A DNA stretch of 9,194 bases from DAOTYH01 sp034435015 (GTDB lineage: Bacteria > Chloroflexota > Anaerolineae > Aggregatilineales > UBA3940): positions 1 to 9,194 of the forward strand of contig DAOTYH010000119.1 in NCBI GenBank assembly GCA_034435015.1, written 5' to 3'. Under the pieces are notes generated by a model. It worked only from the letters and a program-made list of their open reading frames with translations, was not told the DNA's origin and did no database searches. Positions within the stretch are counted from its first letter, which is position 1; every line of letters begins with the position of its first letter. The translations under genes were made by a program, and so were the position numbers. Positions 1-6,276 of the stretch are shown here, in pieces.

Positions 1-2
1 GT

Positions 3-22
3 GTGCCTGCTGAGGCACTTTT
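3..22 (+). terminator. Rho-independent terminator of an upstream gene (left edge)
   Basis: A perfect 6-bp stem GTGCCT/AGGCAC (3-8 and 13-18) with a 4-base loop GCTG is followed at once by TTTT (19-22). This is the layout of an intrinsic terminator read on the plus strand. The gene it serves lies left of the window and cannot be seen. The T-run is short, so termination may be incomplete and some read-through into the next operon is possible. Confidence 0.6.
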
Positions 23-33
23 CCCCGGCCCTG

Positions 34-42
34 TGTTATAAT
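34..42 (+). promoter_or_regulatory. Extended -10 promoter for the plus-strand operon
   Basis: TGTTATAAT contains a consensus TATAAT (37-42) preceded by TGn (34-36), the extended -10 element of sigma-70-type promoters. No good -35 hexamer is visible at the usual distance, which extended -10 promoters tolerate. It lies just after the terminator hairpin and points toward the arginase-fold gene, leaving a leader of roughly 110 bases. A second, weaker AT-rich box (TATAAA, 89-94) lies within that leader. Confidence 0.55.
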
Positions 43-158
43 CCCCCGCTGGATAAGTGTTGGCCTGCCTGCCTATGCCCTGTTAAGTTATAAAAGTTGC
101 GTGGTAAGCTGGGTGCTGGTTTCTGTTGAATAGCGGCTTGTCGGATGCGGGAAACGCC
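43..158 (+). other. Leader region before the arginase-fold gene
   Basis: These 116 bases separate the extended -10 box from the preferred ATG. They hold a short triple GCCT repeat (63-74), the TATAAA box (89-94) and an in-frame TTG at 126 that could extend the protein by 11 residues. I see no convincing riboswitch, attenuator or other RNA structure. The stretch is either an untranslated leader or, if TTG 126 is used, partly coding. Confidence 0.3.
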
Positions 159-986
159 ATGCCCATTACTTTAATCGAAGTGCCCTATTATGGCGGGCGG
201 AAGGCCGTCGGGCCGGCACTGGGGGTCATCCGGCTGGCGGAGGCCCGTTCTGCTCTGCCCCATGAATCGGCGGACCGGACAGGATCAACGGCAAGTGAGC
301 TGGATGCGCTGGTAGAGATCAGCAGGGCACTTGCCGGGCGTATCCGTGAAGCAGTGGAGGGTGCAGACTTCCCGCTGGTGCTGGGTGCAAACTGCTATAC
401 CTGTCTAGGGGTGCTGGCCGGCCTAAACAATCCGGGTGCTGGCGTGATCTGGTTCGATGCCCATGGGGATTTCAACACGCCTTCTACGTCTCCCAGCGGT
501 TATCTGGATGGAATGCCGCTGGCCATTGCCGCCGGACTTTGCTACCCGGAGGTGCTCGCTCAGATCGGCGGTATGCCGATCTCAGAGGCGCGCATTGTCC
601 ACGTAGGAGCACGGGCACTTGATCCGGGCGAACTCGATTTACTGCGAAACTCTTCGGTCAGCGTAGCGGCGATGGAGGCAATCCGCCGTGAAGGGCTGGA
701 GGGTGCGCTTGTCCCGGCCCTCAATGCGTTACGCAGGCAAACCAGAGAGGTTTATCTGCATCTGGATTTCGACGTGATTGACCCTCAAGAAGCGCCGGGC
801 GTATTGTTCCCTGAGCCGGAGGGGCTGTCGTTGGCTGAAATCGAGGAGGCCGTCCGGCTGGTCAGGGAGCGCTTTGAGGTGCAAGCCGCCAGCCTGATCG
901 GCTATCATCCCGCTTCCGATTACCATGACCGGACGTTCCGGCTGGGTCTGCGGCTGGTAGATGTGATGGGCAGTTTGATCTCATAA
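159..986 (+). CDS. Divergent arginase/agmatinase (ureohydrolase) family protein
   Basis: This is a 275-residue protein of the ureohydrolase fold, whose members hydrolyse arginine, agmatine, formiminoglutamate or related guanidino compounds with a two-manganese centre. Visible family motifs are the N-terminal VPYYGG (7-12), WFDAHGDFNTP (98-108) with putative metal ligands D100, H102 and D104, and HLDFDVIDP (201-209) with D203, D205 and D208, followed by the family-like APGV and PEPEGLS. The usual GGDH motif, whose His binds manganese, reads GANC (76-79). The SGN-H segment reads SGYLDG, and the Glu near the C-terminus that contacts substrate in arginase appears to be Gly in LIGYHP (248 area). 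The fold is therefore clear but the substrate is not. I chose ATG 159 because the conserved N-terminus begins there. TTG 126 is in frame and would add 11 unconserved residues. Ribosome-binding sites are weak for both. It is the first gene of the plus-strand operon. Confidence 0.85.
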   Translation: MPITLIEVPYYGGRKAVGPALGVIRLAEARSALPHESADRTGSTASELDALVEISRALAGRIREAVEGADFPLVLGANCYTCLGVLAGLNNPGAGVIWFDAHGDFNTPSTSPSGYLDGMPLAIAAGLCYPEVLAQIGGMPISEARIVHVGARALDPGELDLLRNSSVSVAAMEAIRREGLEGALVPALNALRRQTREVYLHLDFDVIDPQEAPGVLFPEPEGLSLAEIEEAVRLVRERFEVQAASLIGYHPASDYHDRTFRLGLRLVDVMGSLIS

Positions 987-993
987 AGTTTTA

Positions 994-1023
994 TCATCGG
1001 GGGATGAGTCATCGGGGGATGAG
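994..1023 (+). repeat. Perfect 15-bp tandem duplication over a translation start
   Basis: TCATCGGGGGATGAG occurs twice back to back (994-1008 and 1009-1023) with no mismatch. Each copy carries a purine-rich GGGGGA and an ATG (1004 and 1019). As 15 is a multiple of three, both ATGs are in frame with the downstream lipoprotein gene and with a third ATG at 1028. Confidence 0.9.
1014..1019 (+). promoter_or_regulatory. Ribosome-binding site deciding the lipoprotein start
   Basis: GGGGGA ends 8 bases before ATG 1028, a workable Shine-Dalgarno distance. The same hexamer in the first repeat copy lies 14 bases before ATG 1019, and it abuts ATG 1004 directly. ATG 1028 is therefore the best-supported start. 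The site is G-rich and not the canonical GGAGG, so pairing strength is uncertain. Confidence 0.45.
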
Positions 1024-1027
1024 CGAG

Positions 1028-2935
1028 ATGCATAATAGGTGGAGCAGGGGAACATGGGTGATATATGGAGTCATAGCGCTGATCCTGTCGGGCTGTGGCG
1101 GGGGGAGCACCGCCCTGCCTGAGGGATCACAGCCTGAAGCGGGCGCCCAAGTGACTCCTGAAGAGACGCCGCCGCCTACCCCGACCCCCTATCCGTTTAA
1201 GCCTGAGTTGGTTCTATGCAGTGCTGAAGAGCCGTCTGGGTTGTTTGATACCATGTCCGCCCTTGCGGACTCGATCCTCCAGATGGTGCTTCCATCGGCA
1301 GTGGCCTTTGGCGAGGATTATGTTGCCGAACCGGTGCTGTTAACGGCTTTGCCTGCTGTAGAGGATGGCACATTACGGCGCAACGAGGATGGCTCAATCG
1401 GGGTAACACTCCGCTATCGGGATGACCTGCGCTGGTCTGACGGCGAGCCGTTCACTGCCGCCGACGCACTGTTCGGCATTCGGGCGCTTCCGGCTTCGCC
1501 CTACGGCCCTGCCTTCGTCGTGCTTGAGGCACAACAGGTGGATGATTACACCCTCGCCTTGACTCTGGCCGACGGGGCCGAATATCCCTATGTACCGCCC
1601 CAGCCGCCTTTGCCCCTTCATCACTTTGAGGCTGGTGATGATCCGATTGTGTTGTTCCAGAGCGGCGGGTATCCTGTGCTGATTGATCTGGCGCTTGGCC
1701 CTTACATGATTACTGAGTGGGTGGCCGGCTCGCATGTCCTCCTGCGTGCCAACCCCCAGTATCCAGCGCCAGCACTGATGATCCCAACCGTCCGTGTCCG
1801 CTTCCTGCCTGATGTTGCCCAGATCGCCGCTGAACTTCAGAGCGGCGGGTGCGATGTGATGCTTGATGAGGGGGTTGGCTTTGAACAGTATCCGGCTCTG
1901 TTGGCTGTGCAGGAAGCCGGCGGAGCACGTCTCTATGGGCGGGCGGGGCCGCTCTGGGATCAGCTTATCCTGAATACCTACCCCGTTCCCTTTGGCGGGC
2001 GTGTCCCTTACTTCGCCGACACAGATGTCCGGCAGGCGGTTGCCTACGCGCTGGATCGTACAGCGCTGGCAGGCCAACTGTGGGGGGGGATTGTGCCTCC
2101 GCTGGATAGCTGGCTTCCTTCCGAACACTGGGCCTATGCCGCTGACAGTCTGCCCCGTTACAGCCTTGATGTCACGAGAGCCGCCGCCCTGCTTGAACAG
2201 GCCGGCTGGCGTGATCAAGACGGAGACGGCATCCGTGAGTATCACGGGGCAGGGGGAATATATACCTGCCAGCGCGGCGGCTGGTCAATTGAAGAGGGAA
2301 CGCCCTTTGCACCGATCTTGATCATCCCGGCAGGGGACGGCCTGCGTGCTCAGATCGCTGAGAAGGTACGTGCCGACCTTGCGGCGGCAGGGATCAGCGT
2401 GCAGGTACGACAGGTTGACCCGACCGTGTTGTTTGCCCCGACAGGGCCGCTGGTACGGCGTGACTTTGACATGGCTCTGCTGGCTTCTGTGACCCGCCCT
2501 GATCCCGGCGGGGTCGCCCAGTGGGTCGGAGCGGATGTGTTTCTCCACCCTCTTGAGCGGGTGCCGGTGCATTTCTGGCAACTTGAGCAACGCTGGACGA
2601 TCACCGACCAGCTTGTTGAGCGGCTGGCGTTCAGCAACATCCCCGACGCGTGGAACGATTATCAAGGGCAGAACTATTCCGGCTGGTGCAACGAGGCGGC
2701 AGATATAGCGGTGGTTGAGGCAGTCCGCCGCCAGAATCTGGATGAACGAGCGGAATTCTACGCTCAACAGCAGGCTCTCTTTACTGCGGACGTGCCTGTT
2801 GTTCCGCTGTTTGTTCATCCGCGCCTGGCTGTCGCCGCGGTGTATGTGTGCGGCCTTCGCCCCGGCCCATATGATGCATTGACTTGGAACATCGCTGACT
2901 GGACGATGGATCAGAGCGGAGCATGTGAGCAATAG
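1028..2935 (+). CDS. Family 5 extracellular solute-binding lipoprotein (peptide/nickel ABC type)
   Basis: This is a 635-residue substrate-binding lipoprotein of the oligopeptide/dipeptide/nickel ABC transporter type. The N-terminus has a basic n-region, a hydrophobic VIYGVIALIL and a lipobox LSGC with the lipidated Cys at 23. A Pro/Thr-rich linker (TPPPTPTPYP) then tethers the domain to the membrane. Family 5 hallmarks are WSDGEPFTAADALF (136-149), DVRQAVAYALDR (333-344), the AGW-DQDGDGIRE segment (392-404) and the late NYSGWCNEAADI and WNIADW segments. The mature part has six further cysteines (about 64, 275, 414, 554, 608, 633), so disulfides are possible. Starts at 1004 and 1019 are also in frame. 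I prefer 1028 for its Shine-Dalgarno spacing and compact signal peptide. It starts 41 bases after the arginase-fold gene and overlaps the next gene by 11 bases. No permease or ATPase gene is nearby, so its transporter partner is elsewhere or it has another binding role. The ligand cannot be predicted. Confidence 0.88.
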   Translation: MHNRWSRGTWVIYGVIALILSGCGGGSTALPEGSQPEAGAQVTPEETPPPTPTPYPFKPELVLCSAEEPSGLFDTMSALADSILQMVLPSAVAFGEDYVAEPVLLTALPAVEDGTLRRNEDGSIGVTLRYRDDLRWSDGEPFTAADALFGIRALPASPYGPAFVVLEAQQVDDYTLALTLADGAEYPYVPPQPPLPLHHFEAGDDPIVLFQSGGYPVLIDLALGPYMITEWVAGSHVLLRANPQYPAPALMIPTVRVRFLPDVAQIAAELQSGGCDVMLDEGVGFEQYPALLAVQEAGGARLYGRAGPLWDQLILNTYPVPFGGRVPYFADTDVRQAVAYALDRTALAGQLWGGIVPPLDSWLPSEHWAYAADSLPRYSLDVTRAAALLEQAGWRDQDGDGIREYHGAGGIYTCQRGGWSIEEGTPFAPILIIPAGDGLRAQIAEKVRADLAAAGISVQVRQVDPTVLFAPTGPLVRRDFDMALLASVTRPDPGGVAQWVGADVFLHPLERVPVHFWQLEQRWTITDQLVERLAFSNIPDAWNDYQGQNYSGWCNEAADIAVVEAVRRQNLDERAEFYAQQQALFTADVPVVPLFVHPRLAVAAVYVCGLRPGPYDALTWNIADWTMDQSGACEQ

Positions 2936-5201
2936 AACCTCCGGTTTGACCAAGCCATATCTCATCCCCCTCTACCTCTTGCTGGCCTTGTTTATCCCCT
3001 TGATGGCGGCGGAGGCGTTGATCATCCTGCCGTTTGAGCTGGTGGATGAGGACACTCTCTTTGGGGCGGCACGCTACACGGCTGAGTTTCGCCGTCTGCC
3101 GCCGCCCGTCTCAGATGATACCTACGGTTACCGCCATCAGAGCGGTCAGCCGCCGTTGTTTTATCTGATCGGGGCGCTGGTGATCGCCCCCTTCGACACT
3201 TCAGACTTTGGGAACGGCCCTGTGTTGTCTCCGCCTTCACAGATGGGCTTGCACTTTGATCCGGCCTCCTTCCCTTACGGGGCGAACTTCTATGACCACC
3301 CTGCCGCTCATTTTCCGCCCTACGCGGGGAGTGCGCGGGCACTGATCGCGGTGCGGTTGTTCAACGGTCTGGTGTCAACAGTTACGCTTGCTTTGATCTA
3401 TCTGACTATTTGGCGGGCGGTGCAGGTAGTGCGGCGTCCCGGTTGGCCGGCTGTAGAGGCGGCGGGAGCGTGGCTGTCTGCCGGCCTGGCCGGCTGGATC
3501 GGTTTCTCGGTACGGTATGTGGGGCTGGCGGCCTCAGCTCGTAATGATAATCTGGCCAACCTGCTTGCTGTTGCCGCGATCTACATGGCAGTACGTGTCT
3601 ATCTCTCTGACCAGAAACAGCGGAGCTGGCGGCAGGCGGCACTGATCGGGGCGCTGGCCGGGCTGGGAATGCTCGCCAAGCTGACAGCGGCGCCGGTGGC
3701 TGTAGGGCTGGGGATGATGACAGCGGTCGAAACGTGGCGGACAGGAGGCAGGGATCGGCGGGGCAGGCTGGTTGCGGCGGCAACGTCCTCAGCGGCCTAC
3801 GTGGCGGCGGTAGCCCTGATATTTGGATGGTGGCCTGTCCGCAACATGCTTCTCTATGGCGATCCGTTCATGCTGCGCCCGCATGAGCAGTTTGTCTTCA
3901 GCGCCCGCGCCGATGATCCATTCGCGGTTGGTTTCTTGCCGATCATCTACAAGCTGGGTCTGACGGCGTGGGGCGAGGTAATGTGGAGCAGTCTCCAATT
4001 GCCGCTGTGGGCTAATCTTGGCTATTTTGCGCTGACGGCGGCAGGGCTGGCGGGGGTGGTGTGGTTCATGCGGCGCGGCTGGGGAAGCTCCATGGGGAAC
4101 GGCGGCTTTCGGCTGGCGGCGTGGATGGCCGGCCTATGTGTATTGGCCTTTGCTGTTGCGCTGGTGTGGATGAGATCAGGAGGGATCGACTCGCGCTTTG
4201 CCTTGCCTGCCCTGCCTGCCTTCCTGATCTTGCTGGCGGTGGGGCTGATTGAGCTGGCCGGCCCGGCACGCGCCCGCTGGATAGCCGTCGGCGCGGGAGC
4301 GGCCTCGTGGGCACTGGCATGGGGATTTCTGATTCTGGTGCTTGTGCCTGCTAACCGTGTTCCTCTGATCCGTGCCTTTCCGTCGTCTATGCAGCCGCTT
4401 GGCTGGCAGGCAGAGGGGGTGCGTCTGGCCGGCTACGAGATACAAGCTGAACACCCCCTGCAGCCCAACGATACATTGACTGTGCGCCTGTACTGGGAAG
4501 CCCTGCGTGATCTTGACAGCTACTATGTCGTAGTGGTACAGGCAGGAGCGTTGTCAGACCCTGAGACGGTGATCGCTCAGGTGGACCAGTTGGCTGGCGG
4601 CTCGATCTACCCGACCGCCGTTTGGAGGACAGGTGACCGGCTGATACAGGAAGTCAGGTTACGGCTGGCAGAGGAGATCGAATTGCCCGGCTTGTATTAT
4701 GTGCGCGCAGCGCTCAGGCCCTATGATGCACTAGGCGACACCCCGCGCCTGAGCCTGACAGGGCCGGACGGCACAACCAGCACCTTGATCACGCTTGAGA
4801 CGCCTCTCACTGTCCTGACGCCGGTGGGGCGTACCGCTCATACTGCTGATGCGTCCTTTGGAGATGTGCTGGTTTTACGCGGCTGGACCGTCACTCAGCA
4901 GGCAGGCGGTCAGCGTGTTGATCTGGTCTGGCAGGCACATGGCCCGGCCTCGCCTAACCTGACCGTGTTTGTCCATGCGCTGGGGGCGGATGGTTCAATG
5001 CTGGCCCAGCACGACTCCATTCCGGCTGGGGGCAACTTCCCAGGCTGGGCATGGCAGGATGATCGGTTTGTAGACAGTCACTGGCTTGACTTGCCTTCTC
5101 TGGAAGGTGTGCGGCTGATGATCGGCGTATATGACTGGGTGACAGGCGAGCGCCTGCCTGTGGCCGGCTCATCCGATGGGACGCTGGAGCTGACTCCTTA
5201 G
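2925..5201 (+). CDS. Polytopic glycosyltransferase-like protein (GT39/ArnT/PMT-like) with C-terminal beta-domain repeats
   Basis: This 758-residue integral membrane protein resembles lipid-phosphate-sugar-dependent glycosyltransferases. Residues 1-475 contain about ten to twelve hydrophobic segments, beginning at 12-37. The first outer loop has an acidic DE (41-42) where these enzymes usually carry the catalytic Asp, then HQSGQPPLFY (71-80), matching the HQPPLYY signature seen in many bacterial members. Further typical features are SARNDNLAN (204-212), GWWPVRNMLLYGDPF (301-315) and SRFALPALPAFL (423-434). Residues about 497-758 are a non-membrane extension made of two similar beta-rich units (about 497-605 and 644-747), probably outside the cell. 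It starts at GTG inside the end of the lipoprotein gene (11-base overlap) with a GGAG close upstream, so translational coupling is likely. Donor and acceptor are unknown. It could transfer sugars to proteins or to cell-surface glycolipids. Confidence 0.8.
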   Translation: MSNRTSGLTKPYLIPLYLLLALFIPLMAAEALIILPFELVDEDTLFGAARYTAEFRRLPPPVSDDTYGYRHQSGQPPLFYLIGALVIAPFDTSDFGNGPVLSPPSQMGLHFDPASFPYGANFYDHPAAHFPPYAGSARALIAVRLFNGLVSTVTLALIYLTIWRAVQVVRRPGWPAVEAAGAWLSAGLAGWIGFSVRYVGLAASARNDNLANLLAVAAIYMAVRVYLSDQKQRSWRQAALIGALAGLGMLAKLTAAPVAVGLGMMTAVETWRTGGRDRRGRLVAAATSSAAYVAAVALIFGWWPVRNMLLYGDPFMLRPHEQFVFSARADDPFAVGFLPIIYKLGLTAWGEVMWSSLQLPLWANLGYFALTAAGLAGVVWFMRRGWGSSMGNGGFRLAAWMAGLCVLAFAVALVWMRSGGIDSRFALPALPAFLILLAVGLIELAGPARARWIAVGAGAASWALAWGFLILVLVPANRVPLIRAFPSSMQPLGWQAEGVRLAGYEIQAEHPLQPNDTLTVRLYWEALRDLDSYYVVVVQAGALSDPETVIAQVDQLAGGSIYPTAVWRTGDRLIQEVRLRLAEEIELPGLYYVRAALRPYDALGDTPRLSLTGPDGTTSTLITLETPLTVLTPVGRTAHTADASFGDVLVLRGWTVTQQAGGQRVDLVWQAHGPASPNLTVFVHALGADGSMLAQHDSIPAGGNFPGWAWQDDRFVDSHWLDLPSLEGVRLMIGVYDWVTGERLPVAGSSDGTLELTP

Positions 5202-5205
5202 GCCC

Positions 5206-5526
5206 TCACTTTTCTTTGCGCCCCTCCAGACAGGTGACACCGTCCATACCAACTGTTGCGCCGTATCGCACGCCGGCAGGCAGATCGAGGCGGTCGCCCG
5301 GTTCCAGCTCAATCACGCGGTTGCGCTCGTCTGGCAGGGTGAACCAAATCCCTCCCTCTACACAGTAGACGACCTTGTGATAGTCGTGGCTTTGCACCTG
5401 ATGCTGGTCGCCGCTTAGAGCGGTCCAACGGACAGGTTCTAGTCCTTCGGACTCCATCAGGCGGCGCAGCTCGGCTTCAGTAGGTGTGCGGCTGTGCGGC
5501 CATGGGATATGAATCACTTCGGACAC
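5206..5526 (-). CDS. Small single-domain cupin protein
   Basis: This 106-residue protein is a single cupin (double-stranded beta-helix) domain. The first cupin motif is visible as SHDYHKVVYCVEGGIWFTL (46-64), with H47, H50 and E57 as candidate metal ligands. The second is EPGDRLDLPAGVRYGA (75-90). The His usually found after PAG in motif 2 is Tyr88, so the metal site is incomplete or different. Small cupins range from isomerases and dioxygenases to pure ligand-binding or sensing proteins, and the activity cannot be told here. It starts with GTG, supported by AGGAGG five bases upstream (5532-5537). It lies 57 bases downstream of the response regulator on the same strand, so it is probably co-transcribed with the two-component genes. 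Its stop is only 4 bases from the stop of the convergent glycosyltransferase gene. Confidence 0.75.
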   Translation of the reverse strand: MSEVIHIPWPHSRTPTEAELRRLMESEGLEPVRWTALSGDQHQVQSHDYHKVVYCVEGGIWFTLPDERNRVIELEPGDRLDLPAGVRYGATVGMDGVTCLEGRKEK

Positions 5527-5531
5527 TATTT

Positions 5532-5537
5532 CCTCCT
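5532..5537 (-). promoter_or_regulatory. Strong Shine-Dalgarno of the cupin gene
   Basis: AGGAGG on the minus strand lies 5 bases before the GTG start (5526-5524). It is a canonical ribosome-binding site. It decides for the GTG start and shows that the cupin gene has its own strong translation signal although it follows the response regulator closely. Confidence 0.75.
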
Positions 5538-5583
5538 CGTGAGATGAGATAACAACGGCGGCAAGAAAGGGTAGTCTAGCGGC

Positions 5584-6276
5584 TCACCCTCTAACCATGT
5601 AACCCACACCATGAATCGTATGGATATAGGTCGGGCGGCTGGAGTCTGGTTCGATCTTGGCACGCAGGTTACGGATGTGAGCGCGCACAAGATCGGGGTC
5701 TCCCATTCCGCGTGGATATTCCCATACCTCATCGAGCAGATCATGCACCGAGTGAGTCTGGTTGGGTGATTTCATCAGGTGGTAGAGCAGCCGGTACTCG
5801 GTTGAGGTAAGCTGGATATTCTGGGCATGAGGGGTTGAAACCTGAAAAGTATTGGTATCAAGTACCAGTCCGCCGACGCTCAGCGTGGCCGGCTGTTCGT
5901 TGGCGGCAGGTGTGCGCCGAAGCAATGCCCGTACCCGCGCGGTGAGTTCCTTCAGTTCAAAGGGCTTGGTCAGGTAATCATCACCCCCTGCATCCAGGCC
6001 GCTCACAATATCATCAGTGCGCCATTTGGCGCTCAGAAACAGAATGGGCAGGGTGCCGTAACGCTTATCCTGACGTAGCTCGCGGCAGAAACTGATCCCA
6101 TCCTCATGGGGCATCATGATGTCAAGCACGATCAGGTCCGGGCGCCGGCGGCCCATCTGCTCACGTGCGTGGGCCGCTGACTCGGCCAGTGTGACTTCAT
6201 GCCCCTCGCGGCTGAGGGCACGCCATACTGTGCCAAGTACTTCAGCCTCATCATCTACGACTAGAATGTGGGCCAT
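5584..6276 (-). CDS. OmpR/PhoB-family two-component response regulator
   Basis: This 230-residue transcription regulator has an N-terminal receiver domain (1-120) and a C-terminal winged-helix DNA-binding domain (about 130-229). Receiver residues are complete: acidic D8 and D9, phosphoacceptor D52 in VLDIMMP, S82 in LFLSAKW and K104 in YLTKPFE. The DNA-binding part shows the family patterns LTSTEYRLLYHLM (156-168), VRAHIRNLRAKIE (197-209) and the C-terminal IHGVGYMVRG wing. The length is normal for the family. It starts at ATG with GGGGGA five bases upstream (6282-6287). That start lies within the last 26 bases of the sensor kinase gene, which strongly suggests the two are cognate partners made in coupled fashion. 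It should be phosphorylated by the kinase and bind promoters as a dimer. The adjacent cupin gene and the kinase promoter are natural candidate targets, but no direct-repeat operator was identified. Confidence 0.95.
   Translation of the reverse strand: MAHILVVDDEAEVLGTVWRALSREGHEVTLAESAAHAREQMGRRRPDLIVLDIMMPHEDGISFCRELRQDKRYGTLPILFLSAKWRTDDIVSGLDAGGDDYLTKPFELKELTARVRALLRRTPAANEQPATLSVGGLVLDTNTFQVSTPHAQNIQLTSTEYRLLYHLMKSPNQTHSVHDLLDEVWEYPRGMGDPDLVRAHIRNLRAKIEPDSSRPTYIHTIHGVGYMVRG

Noticed and set aside
63..74. Triple GCCT repeat in the leader
   Set aside because: It is too short and simple to infer function; a chance occurrence is likely.
981..996. ATAAAGTTTTAT inverted repeat after the arginase-fold gene
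   Set aside because: It is a 5-bp AT-only stem with a two-base loop, neither a stable terminator nor a convincing operator, and it lies inside a short operon gap.
1394..2245. Long minus-strand open frame (283 codons) opposite the lipoprotein gene
   Set aside because: The plus-strand frame carries clear family 5 binding-protein motifs throughout. The antisense frame has no recognisable domain, and long antisense frames are common in GC-rich coding DNA.
2285..2965. Minus-strand open frame (226 codons) opposite the end of the lipoprotein gene and start of the glycosyltransferase gene
   Set aside because: It is an antisense shadow of two genes with solid motifs, it has no Shine-Dalgarno of note, and its composition lacks protein-like domain structure.
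5186..5213. Possible terminator at the convergent glycosyltransferase/cupin junction
   Set aside because: GGAG-CTGA-CTCC is only a 4-bp stem and the T-rich stretch begins 11 bases later. The structure is too weak to call.
5526..5744. Minus-strand frame of 72 codons spanning the regulator end and the cupin upstream region
   Set aside because: It overlaps the DNA-binding domain of the regulator in another frame and lacks any family motif.
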